IMG/VR virus record: IMGVR_UViG_3300025810_000007
Coordinates: 1-57,845 of that record
Direction: 5' to 3' (one strand)
From: a virus
Length of the DNA: 57,845 bases
The notes under the pieces are model-generated. The model was not told the DNA's origin, did not search any database, and saw only the letters and a list, made by a program, of their open reading frames with translations. Both the position numbers and the translations under genes were made by a program. Positions 14,534-21,255 of this stretch are shown piece after piece (position 1 is the stretch's first letter; each line of letters starts with the position of its first letter).

Positions 14534-15135
14534 AAACTGATGAAGCATTAAAAATTATAGGCGGCTCATTGAGCAAGCCTTCAAAGATGCCTGGCTGGTC
14601 AATTGGTTTACCTGCCAAAGAGTGCAAGACTGGCGGCAAGCTCCAGCAGGTGAAGGGCAGCGTCTGTTATGACTGTTACGCGCTCAAGGGCTGTTACGTT
14701 TTCAAAGTTGTTCAGGATGCACAGTATCGAAGGCTGGCAGCGTTGAAGAGTCCGGACTGGGTCCAGGCAATGGCTCACCTGATCAACAGCAAAAAGCCGG
14801 ACGTGTTCAGATGGCACGACAGCGGCGATGTACAAGATTTAAATCACTTACAAAAAATTTATGAAGTGTGCAAGTTAACACCTTCAAAAAAGCATTGGAT
14901 GCCAACTCGTGAAGCATGGATTAAGGACCATCTTCAGGATAAGCCAAACAATTTAGTCATACGATTTAGCGCGCCCATGGTGAACCAGCGGGCGCCTGCT
15001 TCGTGGCCTAACTCTTCAATGGTAGTGGACAAAGGTTTTCACACCTGCCCGGCTCCAGCTCAAGACAACGAGTGCAGAGACTGCAGACAATGTTGGGATC
15101 CAAAAATTAAAACGGTTTCATATGGTAAACATTAA
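14530..15135 (+). CDS. Gp88-like Cys-rich protein
   Basis: 201 aa with AAAGGAGA upstream. Near residue 40 it has GSVCYDCYALKGCYVF and near residue 185 ECRDCRQCWDP, with RWHDSGDVQDLNHL and MPTREAWIKDH between. This order (CYxC box, R-x-H-x-SGD box, T-R box, terminal CxxCxxCW) matches the phage gene-product-88 family as I know it. The Cys sets suggest a metal or Fe-S site; the biochemical role is not established. The gene is clearly GC-richer than its neighbours and lies on the opposite strand, which suggests transfer with the surrounding island. Confidence 0.7.
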   Translation: MKTDEALKIIGGSLSKPSKMPGWSIGLPAKECKTGGKLQQVKGSVCYDCYALKGCYVFKVVQDAQYRRLAALKSPDWVQAMAHLINSKKPDVFRWHDSGDVQDLNHLQKIYEVCKLTPSKKHWMPTREAWIKDHLQDKPNNLVIRFSAPMVNQRAPASWPNSSMVVDKGFHTCPAPAQDNECRDCRQCWDPKIKTVSYGKH

Positions 15136-15158
15136 AACAAAATTCCCGCGTGGAATAT

Positions 15159-15220
15159 CGGACCAGACTATTAGCGCTTCGGGCTCGTACGGCCTTACCA
15201 AGCGCGTACGTCCTGGTCCG
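15159..15220. other. Nested hairpin after the Gp88-like gene
   Basis: CGGACCAG (15159-15166) pairs with CTGGTCCG (15213-15220), and inside it GCGCTT (15174-15179) pairs with AAGCGC (15200-15205). Two CGTACG palindromes lie in the loops. It starts 24 bases after the Gp88-like stop, between convergent genes, so it may end transcription or be a stable RNA. Confidence 0.5.
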
Positions 15221-15226
15221 GGCCTA

Positions 15227-15261
15227 AAGCTTCAAGCTACAAGCGCCAAGCTTCAAGCACC
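15227..15261. repeat. Heptamer array C (AAGCNNC x5)
   Basis: AAGCTTC, AAGCTAC, AAGCGCC, AAGCTTC, AAGCACC, then AAG. It contains the stop codon of the VRR-NUC gene on the other strand. Confidence 0.88.
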
Positions 15262-15621
15262 AAGTTTTGATAAATATAAATGACAAGCCTCAAGCCCCAA
15301 GCTGCAAGCTTCAAGCTCCAAGCCACAAGCAACAAGTTCTTGAATCTTGGACCCTGGAAAAAGTTTCACGGTACTCGGACCGAGGGCCTCTACCATGATA
15401 AAGGTATTGTTAGGATGCCTAACATGGAAGGCTATTTGGTGTGGTGAAAATTTAATCTTGTTACCTGAAGTGACTTTCAGTTCGATAGTGAAAAAGTGAC
15501 CAGAAGTATTATAAGCCAATAGATCGGGAGTACCGTGTAAGCTATTATTTTCAAGTCGAATAAGCGAAATATTAGTAAAATGTTTTTTAATTTTTTGATA
15601 TAATTTACGCTCTGGTCCCAT
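15253..15621 (-). CDS. VRR-NUC nuclease with repeat-coded tail
   Basis: 122 aa. Residues 1-95 match VRR-NUC nucleases: ERKLYQKIKKHF, then GTPDLLAYN and FFTIELKVTSGNKIKFSPHQ, giving the PD...ExK metal site (Asp in GTPDL, Glu and Lys in ELK). The family includes structure-specific or recombination-type nucleases in phages. The last 30 residues (ELVACGLELEACSLGLEACH) are the reverse translation of heptamer array D, ending inside array C, so the repeats were probably inserted over the original stop. No good ribosome binding site is seen before 15621. Confidence 0.75.
   Translation of the reverse strand: MGPERKLYQKIKKHFTNISLIRLENNSLHGTPDLLAYNTSGHFFTIELKVTSGNKIKFSPHQIAFHVRHPNNTFIMVEALGPSTVKLFPGSKIQELVACGLELEACSLGLEACHLYLSKLGA
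15285..15333. repeat. Heptamer array D (AAGCNNC x7)
   Basis: Seven units: AAGCCTC, AAGCCCC, AAGCTGC, AAGCTTC, AAGCTCC, AAGCCAC, AAGCAAC. It lies inside the 3' end of the VRR-NUC gene, in antisense to it. Confidence 0.88.
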
Positions 15622-15649
15622 GCGTTTTTTAGAGTAACATTGTCATTCA

Positions 15650-15889
15650 TTAATAGTCCTTCTGAAGTTTATCTGGTAAGATAAGACTCGAAGGTTTTTC
15701 AGTTTTCATAACTAATCTGTGAGCACTACGACCTGGCTGGCCTATGATAGGAACTGCATTTTCATGTACTTCCATACGTCGGATTGCATGCAACTTTCCT
15801 TTTATCTCGACATAGATAACTGCATTTTTTACTGCGTCAGAACCTTTTGTAAAGTTACTCAAGAATAGCTGCAAGTCTTGAACTCTCAT
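15650..15889 (-). CDS. Hypothetical protein (79 aa)
   Basis: 79 aa, mixed alpha/beta in appearance: MRVQDLQLFLSNFTKGSDAV, then NAVIYVEIKGKLHAIRRMEV. The start overlaps the stop of the coiled-coil gene upstream (ATGA). It is followed by the VRR-NUC gene, so the three may be one unit from the promoter at 16110-16138. No family recognised. Confidence 0.62.
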   Translation of the reverse strand: MRVQDLQLFLSNFTKGSDAVKNAVIYVEIKGKLHAIRRMEVHENAVPIIGQPGRSAHRLVMKTEKPSSLILPDKLQKDY

Positions 15890-16101
15890 GAATCTTTTCG
15901 TCTTAACTTGTTGGATAAATCCTCTATCACTTTTTTATAACCTTGCAAGAGATTTATGTTTTTTTCATTCTCGTATGAGAATTTTTTCCAGTAATAAATT
16001 TGTCTTTGAGCATCAACTAACAACTGTTGATACATCTTAATGGTAAGTTTAAGATTATCTATTTGTTTGGTTAAATCTAGATTTCCTCTGTCATCTTTCA
16101 T
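15886..16101 (-). CDS. Small coiled-coil protein (71 aa)
   Basis: 71 aa from ATG at 16101, starting MKDDRGNLDLTKQIDNLKLT and continuing as one long helix with Leu/Ile heptads. The upstream extension to 16119 would start before the expected +1 near 16103, so 16101 is preferred and the message is leaderless. It is read from the minus half of a bidirectional promoter. Function unknown. Confidence 0.62.
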   Translation of the reverse strand: MKDDRGNLDLTKQIDNLKLTIKMYQQLLVDAQRQIYYWKKFSYENEKNINLLQGYKKVIEDLSNKLRRKDS

Positions 16102-16104
16102 ATC

Positions 16105-16133
16105 TTGACAATATAACAATGTTACCTTAAATT
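16105..16133 (+). promoter_or_regulatory. terS promoter, half of a palindromic pair
   Basis: TTGACA (16105-16110), 17 bases, TAAATT (16128-16133). The expected +1 is at or next to the terS ATG at 16141, so the terS message is leaderless. Confidence 0.6.
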
Positions 16134-16138
16134 GTCAA
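16110..16138 (-). promoter_or_regulatory. Minus-strand promoter interleaved with the terS promoter
   Basis: On the minus strand TTGACA (16138-16133), 17 bases, TATATT (16115-16110). Each -35 overlaps the other promoter's -10 end, because the site is a TTGACAAT/ATTGTCAA palindrome. Only one polymerase could bind at a time. Confidence 0.6.
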
Positions 16139-16140
16139 CT

Positions 16141-16617
16141 ATGGGTGTTCCAAAAAGATTAACAGAGATGCAACAGAGGTTCGCAGAGTTTTTAGTATTC
16201 GGTGGACCAGATGGACCTATGACTCAAACAGAAGCAGCTATCGCTGCTGGGTATAGTCCTAAACGTGCAAGACAAGAAGGATCAGAATTATGCAACCCAA
16301 GACAATCACCTCTTGTTGTAAAATATATCGGTCAGTTAAGAGAAGAAAGACTTCGTAAACATGAAGTGACTTATGAAGGTCACGTTGCAGAGCTTGCTAG
16401 ACTCCGTGAAGCCGCTTTAAAAAAAGGATCGTTTTCTTCTGCAGTGAATGCGGAAGCAAACAGAGGAAAAGCAGCAGGACTATACATAGATAGGAAGATA
16501 ATAAAAACAGGAAAATTAGAGGACCTATCAGAACAAGAACTAGAAGCAAAAATGAAACAGATATTAGACGATTACGCACAGATAATTGATGTGACTCCAA
16601 AGGTTTCATCTTCTTAA
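16141..16617 (+). CDS. terS: Terminase small subunit
   Basis: 158 aa from ATG at 16141 (a TTG three codons earlier is also open). The N-terminal domain fits phage small terminases: RLTEMQQRFAEFLVFGG, then TQTEAAIAAGYSPKRARQEG, a helix-turn-helix that binds the packaging site, then helical oligomer-forming segments (KYIGQLREERLRKHE) and an acidic tail. It recruits the large subunit to viral DNA. It is alone on the plus strand, far from terL, with its own leaderless promoter. Confidence 0.85.
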   Translation: MGVPKRLTEMQQRFAEFLVFGGPDGPMTQTEAAIAAGYSPKRARQEGSELCNPRQSPLVVKYIGQLREERLRKHEVTYEGHVAELARLREAALKKGSFSSAVNAEANRGKAAGLYIDRKIIKTGKLEDLSEQELEAKMKQILDDYAQIIDVTPKVSSS

Positions 16618-17208
16618 ATTAAAAGAAATAGATATTCTCTCCTCTTGACTAAAATTAGGCGTTACCAAATGTGGTAACCAACCTGGAAACAATAACAGTT
16701 TGTTTTCTTTAGGAGTGACGTTCCATGCAGGTAAGTTATGTGGTGTATACTTTTCCATCAAATGTGGTTCCCAATCATACTCTATAACATTGTTAGAAGG
16801 ATGTTTAAAATTTATAGTTCCTGAATTTTTAGGAACATTAATATAATAAACACCAGCTAACACAGCGTTAGGATGTATATGTTGTGAGTTCCAATCTTTA
16901 TAACCATTTACATTTACCCAAATATTTGAAATCTTTAATTTTTGAGAATAGTGTATTTTCTTTCTATATTCTTCTCCTGCTTTTAATATTTCTTTAAAAA
17001 GTTTACCTAAAACAGGTGTTTGTTTTATAACATCTTTTATAACAGGATCATCTCCACCCAGTTTTGGAGACTGCCAACCGCCTGCATTACTTGCATCAAA
17101 ACTAACTTTATGTCTTTGTTTAAATTTTAAACAATATTTAGATAACTCATTAAGATTTAATTTTAAATCTTTACTGTAAAGCAATGTAGGAAATAAATCT
17201 TCGAACAT
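16606..17208 (-). CDS. 2OG-Fe(II) oxygenase, type A (LFPT family)
   Basis: 200 aa from ATG at 17208; this start gives MFEDLFPTLLY, aligning with the MxxxLFPT starts of the paralogues at 20698 and 48355, and overlaps the upstream stop by one base. The core has HIHPNAVLAGVYYINVP, then LLFPGWLPHLV and ERISISFNLRR. The His-x-His and the later His are the likely iron ligands, with Arg binding 2-oxoglutarate. This pattern is that of the TIGR02466/2OG-FeII_Oxy_5 type as I know it. Such enzymes hydroxylate a substrate using oxygen and 2-oxoglutarate; the substrate is unknown. Confidence 0.78.
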   Translation of the reverse strand: MFEDLFPTLLYSKDLKLNLNELSKYCLKFKQRHKVSFDASNAGGWQSPKLGGDDPVIKDVIKQTPVLGKLFKEILKAGEEYRKKIHYSQKLKISNIWVNVNGYKDWNSQHIHPNAVLAGVYYINVPKNSGTINFKHPSNNVIEYDWEPHLMEKYTPHNLPAWNVTPKENKLLLFPGWLPHLVTPNFSQEERISISFNLRR

Positions 17209-17501
17209 TAAATTTTTTGAATCTTCTTCACCCACTGACGAGGTATCATAGTACGATCCCCAAACGTAATACTATCCTCATCTAAATCATAAGACGCAAA
17301 TAGTTTTATTGAATCTTTATCTTTAGAGTATAACCAACCTTCATTAACAGGTCTTGCTAATTTCATTTTGTCAAACTCTTTGTCGGTAGCCCAGCCCGAG
17401 TCGCTGACACAATCAATCCACTCCACTCGAACTCTCGGATAAGGTATATCGGGAGCACCTTCAGCTGCAATTCGTTTTCGTCTTTTCCTAGGCATATTCA
17501 T
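17208..17501 (-). CDS. Hypothetical protein with basic N-terminus (97 aa)
   Basis: 97 aa (95 if started at the second Met). A basic start (MPRKRRKRIAAEG) is followed by a compact Trp-rich region (VRVEWIDCVSDSGWATDKEF, then NEGWLYSKDKDSIKLFAS). The last part resembles a small beta barrel. It precedes a 2OG oxygenase with a one-base overlap, so the two may be made together. No named family. Confidence 0.6.
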   Translation of the reverse strand: MNMPRKRRKRIAAEGAPDIPYPRVRVEWIDCVSDSGWATDKEFDKMKLARPVNEGWLYSKDKDSIKLFASYDLDEDSITFGDRTMIPRQWVKKIQKI

Positions 17502-17838
17502 TTTTACTCTTTCGACACCTAAATGACAATTTATTTTTTTCTTGCGCTAAAAATAAAAAAAAACTGAAGGGTGTCGCAAAACCCTGAAATTGAGCTATAA
17601 CCGTTGGTATATATGAATAGTAGCTTCGACACCCCCCCCGTCGCAAGGGTATCGCAAGGGTATCGCAAGTGTCGACTTTTTGCCTCGATTTCGCCATAAT
17701 TGTACACTTCTGACGCAGTTTAGACCAAAGTTCGACACCTTTGCGACACCCTGCCGACACCCTGCCGACACCCATTCGATACCAGAGAGTCCTGGATAAA
17801 CTACGTGATAATCCTATAAATAGGTTAGTAATCATGAC
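17502..17838. repeat. 11-base motif array in a 337-base gap
   Basis: A gap richer in GC than the genome holds many copies of a motif close to TTGCGAYACCC. CGACACC occurs at 17513, 17627, 17733, 17744, 17755 and 17766, and as its reverse complement at 17570. TCGCAAGGGTA is repeated head to tail from 17641. The right cluster has TGCCGACACCC with 11-base spacing and the left cluster is its inverse. An ORF across it (17835..17488) looks like a by-product of the repeats. It could be an operator or origin region; no promoter is obvious inside. Confidence 0.7.
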
Positions 17839-18066
17839 CTATAATACCTGCTTGTCTGCCTTATTTTGGACATAATATTTCCTCATTACTGCCATTTTGT
17901 CTTCAGCTTCAGCAATAAGCTGTAATAGTTTGTCAACCTCACCTGTTATATCTATGTGTTCAGGTATAATTATATTGTTTTCATTAAAAGACTGTATCTT
18001 GTACCGTGCGTCTTCAATATCTGCTTCATACTTCTTTAGAAGTGTTCTAAATAACATTTCATTCAT
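17839..18066 (-). CDS. Small helical protein (75 aa)
   Basis: 75 aa, charged and helical (LLKKYEADIEDARYKIQSFN, then EVDKLLQLIAEAEDKMAVMR), probably a coiled coil. Its ATG overlaps the end of the 36-codon ORF upstream by eight bases. Function unknown. Confidence 0.6.
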   Translation of the reverse strand: MNEMLFRTLLKKYEADIEDARYKIQSFNENNIIIPEHIDITGEVDKLLQLIAEAEDKMAVMRKYYVQNKADKQVL

Positions 18067-18169
18067 CTCTCCACCTCTTCATTATTATTTTATTATGTTC
18101 ATCTTCGTACATGATCCATGACTTTTTACCATCAAAGTAATACCCATGTATTTTTCTTTTTACTTTCAT
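18059..18169 (-). CDS. Small ORF between nuclease and coiled-coil gene (36 aa)
   Basis: 36 codons, MKVKRKIHGYYFDGKKSWIM and so on, basic and Tyr-rich. Its start overlaps the nuclease stop (ATGA) and its stop overlaps the next start, filling the gap exactly, as other genes here do. No family. Confidence 0.5.
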   Translation of the reverse strand: MKVKRKIHGYYFDGKKSWIMYEDEHNKIIMKRWRDE

Positions 18170-18930
18170 TTAAAGTCCTCCTCTTTCATTTTTACATTAG
18201 CTTGTTCTTTCTCATCATGTTTTATTTCATGATACATATCCAAACGTTTAAGAAACTTATGCTTCCACTTACGAAGCTCTGCTCCTTCAACTTTGAATTC
18301 TTGATAGTATAGATCAGGAGTACAAATCATTATAACTCCTTGTTCTATCTTACTATTATGCACATAGTCATGTGCCATGGCGTATGCAGCAATCTGCATA
18401 AAGTAATCTTCAATCCACTCTACTTTCTTTGGTCTGTTCGATTGTTTAAAATCTACAATAGATTCTTTACCATTATGAGAGCAAACTAAATCAGTAGACC
18501 CAGCGTAAAGGCCAGGATAATATAATGTAACTTCAGAGCCATACCACTCTTCAACAGGTGCAAGACCGATCTCAATAACTTTTTGGGCCATGGTTTTCGC
18601 CTTCTGTCCGAGCTCTGTAAGATCATCGTAGCCAGTTCCGAGGATATAGTGCTCCAAGAATTTGTGCATAGCTGTCCCCCGATTACTCGATAGATTTTTG
18701 ATTCGCTCTGCTTCTTGTTCTCCAACTTTGGCCTTCCAGTCTTTTAAAAATTGTTGATCTTTGGTCGCCCCTAATATCGTAGTGACAGAAGGAAGTCTAG
18801 TACCATTTACATCATAGAGCCGTGTTCCGTGGTCCTCGTGTCTTGTTGCATCGACATAGGTATACTTATCACTCTTCTTGATCTTTCGACCAATGTTATG
18901 AAATTCTCTTATATCTTCGTCATTCATCAT
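18166..18930 (-). CDS. PD-(D/E)XK nuclease (Cas4/RecB-like)
   Basis: 254 aa. The N-terminus has RLPSVTTILGATKDQQFLKD, and near residue 95 RGTAMHKFLEHYI supplies the conserved His. The metal site is GSTDLV followed by SIVDFKQSNRPKK (Asp and Asp-x-Lys) near residues 155-175, followed by the motif IV helix with DYFMQIAAYAMAH. This is the RecB/Cas4-type exonuclease core. It probably trims DNA ends in recombination or host DNA breakdown. No Cys of the Cas4 Fe-S type are seen. Confidence 0.8.
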   Translation of the reverse strand: MMNDEDIREFHNIGRKIKKSDKYTYVDATRHEDHGTRLYDVNGTRLPSVTTILGATKDQQFLKDWKAKVGEQEAERIKNLSSNRGTAMHKFLEHYILGTGYDDLTELGQKAKTMAQKVIEIGLAPVEEWYGSEVTLYYPGLYAGSTDLVCSHNGKESIVDFKQSNRPKKVEWIEDYFMQIAAYAMAHDYVHNSKIEQGVIMICTPDLYYQEFKVEGAELRKWKHKFLKRLDMYHEIKHDEKEQANVKMKEEDFK

Positions 18931-19592
18931 TTATTTTTATCCTTTAAATATGCTGGAGCAAAATTTTTAATCGCATTCAATGGTGCTGAATCGTGTATAT
19001 TACCACTAACCGAGATCCGTGTACAATCACTCTTAAACGGTGCAACCCAGTGTTTTAACCACGCAGGAAAGATAAACATATCTCCTTCTTCAGGAAAGAA
19101 AGACATATAAGTTACACAATCTCTAGGTCCATTACCATAGATAAACTGTATACCTCCAGGTCCACAGCTCTTACCATTATAATCAGCATTCTCTTTTTTT
19201 AACTCTTCAGGTATCTGTAAGTATGTTACAAAAGACAACTTACCATCATGATCATGTGGTGGGTTAAACTCATTAGCTTTCTGATAATTTATCCACATAG
19301 TAGTCAAGATATATTCAGGTCTTTTCTCGTACGGTTTATTAATAAATTTTTCAAACATCTGGTCATATACACCAAGATATTGAGACATATACGGTACAGC
19401 TTTAGCTTTAGCTTCTTCACTATACCCCGTCTCTTTCTCTATGATTCCTGCTAGTTTATCTCTAAAATCTTTTTTATTATCTTTAGCTTCATTCAATAAA
19501 AAATTTTTAAACTCATCAGTTATCTTTAATTTAATAACACAGGGTCCCCAATTAAATACACTGACGTTTATCTTTTCTTGTTCATTACTCAT
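18927..19592 (-). CDS. 2OG-Fe(II) oxygenase, divergent type A
   Basis: 221 aa, the longest of the oxygenase set before the nuclease gene. The core is FNPPHDHDGKLSFVTYLQIP (His113 or His115 with Asp116), then MFIFPAWLKHWVAPF (His181) and TRISVSGNIH (Arg192). A loop with GKSCGPGGIQFIYGN separates the halves. It starts the run of four oxygenase genes in row (19592 down to 20695 upstream). Its stop overlaps the nuclease start. Substrate unknown. Confidence 0.75.
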   Translation of the reverse strand: MSNEQEKINVSVFNWGPCVIKLKITDEFKNFLLNEAKDNKKDFRDKLAGIIEKETGYSEEAKAKAVPYMSQYLGVYDQMFEKFINKPYEKRPEYILTTMWINYQKANEFNPPHDHDGKLSFVTYLQIPEELKKENADYNGKSCGPGGIQFIYGNGPRDCVTYMSFFPEEGDMFIFPAWLKHWVAPFKSDCTRISVSGNIHDSAPLNAIKNFAPAYLKDKNK

Positions 19593-19601
19593 ACTATCTC
19601 C

Positions 19602-20093
19602 TTATTTATCATAATAATTTATATTTAACACGACCCTTTGATTCTGATCTGTGCATGTGCTGCTTGAATGTTTTAGTTTAGAATTGAAAATGACCACTCT
19701 ATTGTCTACACAATCGACTTTACTACCATCTTCAAAGTGTGTTGCGCCATTTGTTGTGTTAAAATACATAATGGCTGTCTTATTTTTATTAGGTGGATCA
19801 TAATCTGTATGATAACCATGAATTAATTTTTTGTGTGATCTGGTTATTAAATTAGCTTTTACTCTCATGATTGCTTTACAATTTAATTTATTAACTATCG
19901 GTGGTACAATATCATTGTAGTAGTTGGACCACATCTTATGGTCTTCGTAGAAGAAATGTATAAACTGAAAACCTTCTTTATCTTCACGACTGTTTACATA
20001 ATCATTGTAGTGCCAAGGAAAAAACTCACCACATAAAATAGCTTTCATTTTTCCATATTCTTCTGGTTCTAAAAAATTATCTATTATCTTCAT
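19602..20093 (-). CDS. 2OG-Fe(II) oxygenase, short type C
   Basis: 163 aa. The core is IHGYHTDYDPPNKNKTAIMY (His95 and Asp97), GATHFEDGS, then SKLKHSSSTCTDQNQRVVLN (His142, Arg153). It is a clear paralogue of the plus-strand protein at 34610: both share FPW, MRVKANL and the H-(S/T)-x-(S/T)-x-C-T-D box. The small size leaves little beyond the catalytic fold. Substrate unknown. Confidence 0.78.
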   Translation of the reverse strand: MKIIDNFLEPEEYGKMKAILCGEFFPWHYNDYVNSREDKEGFQFIHFFYEDHKMWSNYYNDIVPPIVNKLNCKAIMRVKANLITRSHKKLIHGYHTDYDPPNKNKTAIMYFNTTNGATHFEDGSKVDCVDNRVVIFNSKLKHSSSTCTDQNQRVVLNINYYDK

Positions 20094-20698
20094 ATACTTA
20101 ATAAATTTAGTTCTAAATCATCACCGATTGTACCTTCTACAAAAACGTTAAAAGATAAACTTATTCTTAAATCATCTTCTTGTTTTACATCAACACCGTG
20201 CATTAAACTTGATGGAAACAAAAATATATCTCCTGTGTGAACAGGATGCCACCAAGACTTACAGTTGTAGGCATTAACTACTTCAGGTGTTAGCTCTATC
20301 ATAGGGTTATTATCTTTATAAAATTTTATAGTGTCTACTTCTCTATTTGCTTTAATATATAAGACTCCAGACAATACACTATTGGAGTGTCTGTGTATGT
20401 GATGACCTTGATTCTTTTCATTCCAGTTTAACCAAGATTGTGTAATGATAGGTGTTACATTGTTCTTACTTTGAAAAACATTATCAAAGTAATATTGTAT
20501 GCATGTAAATAATTTTTTTTTAAGTTTAACAAGATTCTTATCATGTAATACAAAAGTTTCTTTAGAATATTTATTACCCCCTGCATTTAATACAGCATTT
20601 TTTTTATATTTATCAAAACAATTCAATTCTTTATTTGTAAATGGTCTTGTCATTGCAGACATAAATATCGGTGTTGGAAATAAACCTTCTATTTTCAT
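20090..20698 (-). CDS. 2OG-Fe(II) oxygenase, type A (LFPT family)
   Basis: 202 aa, starting MKIEGLFPTPIF. Core HHIHRHSNSVLSGVLYIKAN (His100 and His102), then IFLFPSSLMHGVDV (His167) and LRISLSFNVF (Arg178). It aligns over its whole length with the proteins at 16606 and 47765. It overlaps both neighbours by four bases (ATGA), which fixes the start. Probably a hydroxylase; the target may be protein, nucleobase or small molecule. Confidence 0.8.
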   Translation of the reverse strand: MKIEGLFPTPIFMSAMTRPFTNKELNCFDKYKKNAVLNAGGNKYSKETFVLHDKNLVKLKKKLFTCIQYYFDNVFQSKNNVTPIITQSWLNWNEKNQGHHIHRHSNSVLSGVLYIKANREVDTIKFYKDNNPMIELTPEVVNAYNCKSWWHPVHTGDIFLFPSSLMHGVDVKQEDDLRISLSFNVFVEGTIGDDLELNLLSI

Positions 20699-21255
20699 CT
20701 AAACTTTGGTCCTCTTAAAAATATAGCTAATGTAATTCTCTCTCCTTTTGTAATAGGAGTTACTTTGTGATATGTTGGTGATTTAATCATAACAGTATCA
20801 CCAGGATTCTTAAACTCTGGTATCATAAACTCTTCACCTGTAAAAATTTTTAAGTCACCGCCTTCATATTTTTTTTCAGAAAGATTAATTAATATTGTTA
20901 ATTTGATATCGCAGTTCTCACCTTGTGTTGTTGCATCACAGTGCCAGCCATATTCAGAATCTTTACCTTTGTAAGAGTTATAATTTACATGGGCCCAATT
21001 GTTTAATGGAAATACATCATAACCAAAGACATCTTGATTTATGTAAGAATAATATTCTACTACCTCATTCAAATAGTCTTTCATCTTTCTCCAGGCTATG
21101 GTTTTTGTTGTAAGCTTTTTTACATCTTTGTAATTAGCTTTTACTGATTGTTCATTACCATCAAAATTTTTTTTTATATATTTATTTATATCTTTTATTT
21201 GTTTTGAATTTAAAAATGATTGTTTAAACCAGTATTCATATCTATTCTGAATCAT
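20695..21255 (-). CDS. 2OG-Fe(II) oxygenase, prolyl-hydroxylase type B
   Basis: 186 aa from ATG at 21255, preferred over 21294 because GAGAAGAAG stands before it and the earlier start lies well inside the upstream gene. Core YGWHCDATTQGENCDIKLTI (His105, Asp107), KYEGGDLKIFTGE, then YHKVTPITKGERITLAIFL (His163, Arg173). The Y-E-G-G-D-L and H-x-V-x-P-x-x-x-G-x-R boxes are typical of PKHD/prolyl-4-hydroxylase-like enzymes. It overlaps the preceding gene and the next oxygenase. Confidence 0.8.
   Translation of the reverse strand: MIQNRYEYWFKQSFLNSKQIKDINKYIKKNFDGNEQSVKANYKDVKKLTTKTIAWRKMKDYLNEVVEYYSYINQDVFGYDVFPLNNWAHVNYNSYKGKDSEYGWHCDATTQGENCDIKLTILINLSEKKYEGGDLKIFTGEEFMIPEFKNPGDTVMIKSPTYHKVTPITKGERITLAIFLRGPKFR

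Noticed and set aside
14442-14639. Minus-strand ORF with a CSLELAACCLEL tail
   Set aside because: It is the antisense of the Gp88-like gene plus array B; the tail is just the repeat read backwards.
14137-15333. CRISPR array in the heptamer blocks
   Set aside because: Units are 7 bases with no spacers.
15450-15650. 57-codon ORF starting MNDNVTLKNAWDQ in another frame of the VRR-NUC gene
   Set aside because: It has AAGGAC upstream and a one-base overlap with the previous gene, so a start there is possible, but the VRR-NUC frame holds all the conserved residues and this frame looks like chance.
17488-17835. Minus-strand ORF of 115 aa across the 11-base motif array
   Set aside because: It has no ribosome binding site, its sequence looks like translated repeats, and its composition is unlike the neighbours. 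I treat the stretch as a repeat region.
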